This document shows, in pieces, positions 5,704 to 6,475 of a DNA stretch of 6,475 nucleotides. Position 1 is the stretch's first letter. Each line of letters opens with the position of its first letter. A program made the position numbers and the translations under genes. The DNA lies in assembly GCA_030633225.1 (NCBI GenBank), contig DAOVTF010000126.1, positions 1 through 6,475 of the forward strand. The letters run 5' to 3'. The stretch comes from Flavobacteriaceae bacterium. GTDB taxonomy: Bacteria; Bacteroidota; Bacteroidia; Flavobacteriales; Flavobacteriaceae. The notes under the pieces are model-generated. The model saw only the letters and a list, made by a program, of their open reading frames with translations. It was not told where the DNA came from and did not search any database.

Positions 5704-6475
5704 ATGCTAATTTTTATTACATTTTGTTTTGTCGTTATCATTCAAATATTTTTTTACTTGTTCATTTTCGGAAACTTTTCCTTTATAAAACCTGTAAATA
5801 AAAGTTACCAGTCTTTACCTGTATCTATTATAATTTGTGCTAAAAATGAAGAGAAAAACTTAAAAACATTTCTTCCTCTTATTGCCAAACAAAACTATTC
5901 CAATTTTGAAATTATTTTAGTTGATGATGGATCTACTGATAGATCATCAGAAATGATGAATAATTTCAAAGATGAATTTTCATCAAAAGTTAGTATTCAA
6001 ATAATAACCATTGACAAAGAAGAATCTAAAGGGAAAAAATCGGCTTTAAACAAAGGAATTAAAGAAGCGAAAAATGAATATCTACTTTTAACCGATGCTG
6101 ATTGCAAACCTGTTTCTCAAAATTGGATCAATGAAATGATTTCTAATTTTTCTATAGAAAAAACCATTGTTTTAGGCTATGGTGCCTATAAAAAAATTAA
6201 TAACTCTTTTTTAAATAAAATTATTCGTTTTGAAACCCTATTAACAGCAATACAGTACTTTTCGTATGCTAAAATTGGTAAAGCCTATATGGGGGTGGGT
6301 AGAAACATTGCTTATAAAAAGAATGAATTTATAAATGTAGATGGTTTTAAAAACCATAATCAAATTCTATCAGGTGATGATGATTTATTCATCAACCAAA
6401 TAGCCACCAAAAAAAATACAGAAATTTGTTATACCAGAAATAGTTTTACTATTTCAGAACCTGAAACAAATTTCA
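5704..6475 (+). CDS. Family 2 glycosyltransferase, N-terminal part (3' end outside window)
   Basis: The frame is open from ATG 5704 to the end of the window (257 codons, no stop). An N-terminal membrane helix (about residues 2-23) precedes a GT-A domain. Motifs are PVSIIICAKNEE (39-50), the nucleotide-sugar binding start; DDGSTD (74-79); GKKSALNKGI (110-119), the usual 'GK..ALN.G' stretch; TDADC (130-134), the DxD-type metal site; and SGDDDLFI (223-230), which corresponds to the acceptor or catalytic-base region. It resembles membrane-anchored GT2 enzymes that make polysaccharide or glycolipid at the inner membrane, with more membrane helices expected beyond the visible end. Donor and acceptor cannot be told. 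Its closeness to the small cysteine protein suggests shared transcription from 5449. Confidence 0.9.
   Translation, partial: MLIFITFCFVVIIQIFFYLFIFGNFSFIKPVNKSYQSLPVSIIICAKNEEKNLKTFLPLIAKQNYSNFEIILVDDGSTDRSSEMMNNFKDEFSSKVSIQIITIDKEESKGKKSALNKGIKEAKNEYLLLTDADCKPVSQNWINEMISNFSIEKTIVLGYGAYKKINNSFLNKIIRFETLLTAIQYFSYAKIGKAYMGVGRNIAYKKNEFINVDGFKNHNQILSGDDDLFINQIATKKNTEICYTRNSFTISEPETNF

Overview
The window looks like a member of the Bacteroidota, most likely Flavobacteriia. The DNA is AT-rich, start codons lack Shine-Dalgarno sequences, one promoter matches the Bacteroidota -7 box TAnnTTTG, and the proteins (EF-G-like GTPase, Ate/Bpt-like protein, short 'GTCA...CGCG...C' membrane protein) read as ordinary for that group. 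This assignment is made by eye; no search was run.

The left third (1 to about 2130) looks like accessory DNA. It opens inside an atypical short-chain dehydrogenase/epimerase-like gene (1-471). A 129-base nested palindrome follows (531-659) whose layout resembles an integron attC site. Next is a complete erythromycin-esterase-family gene with a lipoprotein signal (703-2016). Just after its stop the boundary heptamer of the palindrome recurs (CCTACAA, 2036-2042). There the minus strand carries the last ~85 nt of a group II intron: domain V, domain VI and an end reading CTACTCGAT. The rest of the intron and its reverse transcriptase are absent. I read this as a cassette-like unit whose downstream repeat was hit by a group II intron that later decayed.

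The right two thirds (about 2130 to 6475) look like a resident chromosomal segment. An AT-rich spacer leads into a full-length EF-G-like translational GTPase (2410-4512) with altered G-motifs (DTPGL for DTPGH, NQID for NKxD). It ends at a strong intrinsic terminator (4533-4570). Only 12 bases after that starts a GNAT-fold protein resembling the Ate/Bpt aminoacyl-tRNA-protein transferases but without their N-terminal cysteine cluster (4583-5353). A clean promoter box (5449-5456) then drives a 74-residue cysteine-containing membrane protein (5473-5697), followed after 6 bases by a family 2 glycosyltransferase cut by the window end (5704-6475).

No tRNA, rRNA, CRISPR array, transposase or integrase is visible. 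The most unusual parts are the cassette/intron junction in the left third and the altered motifs of the EF-G-like and Ate-like proteins.
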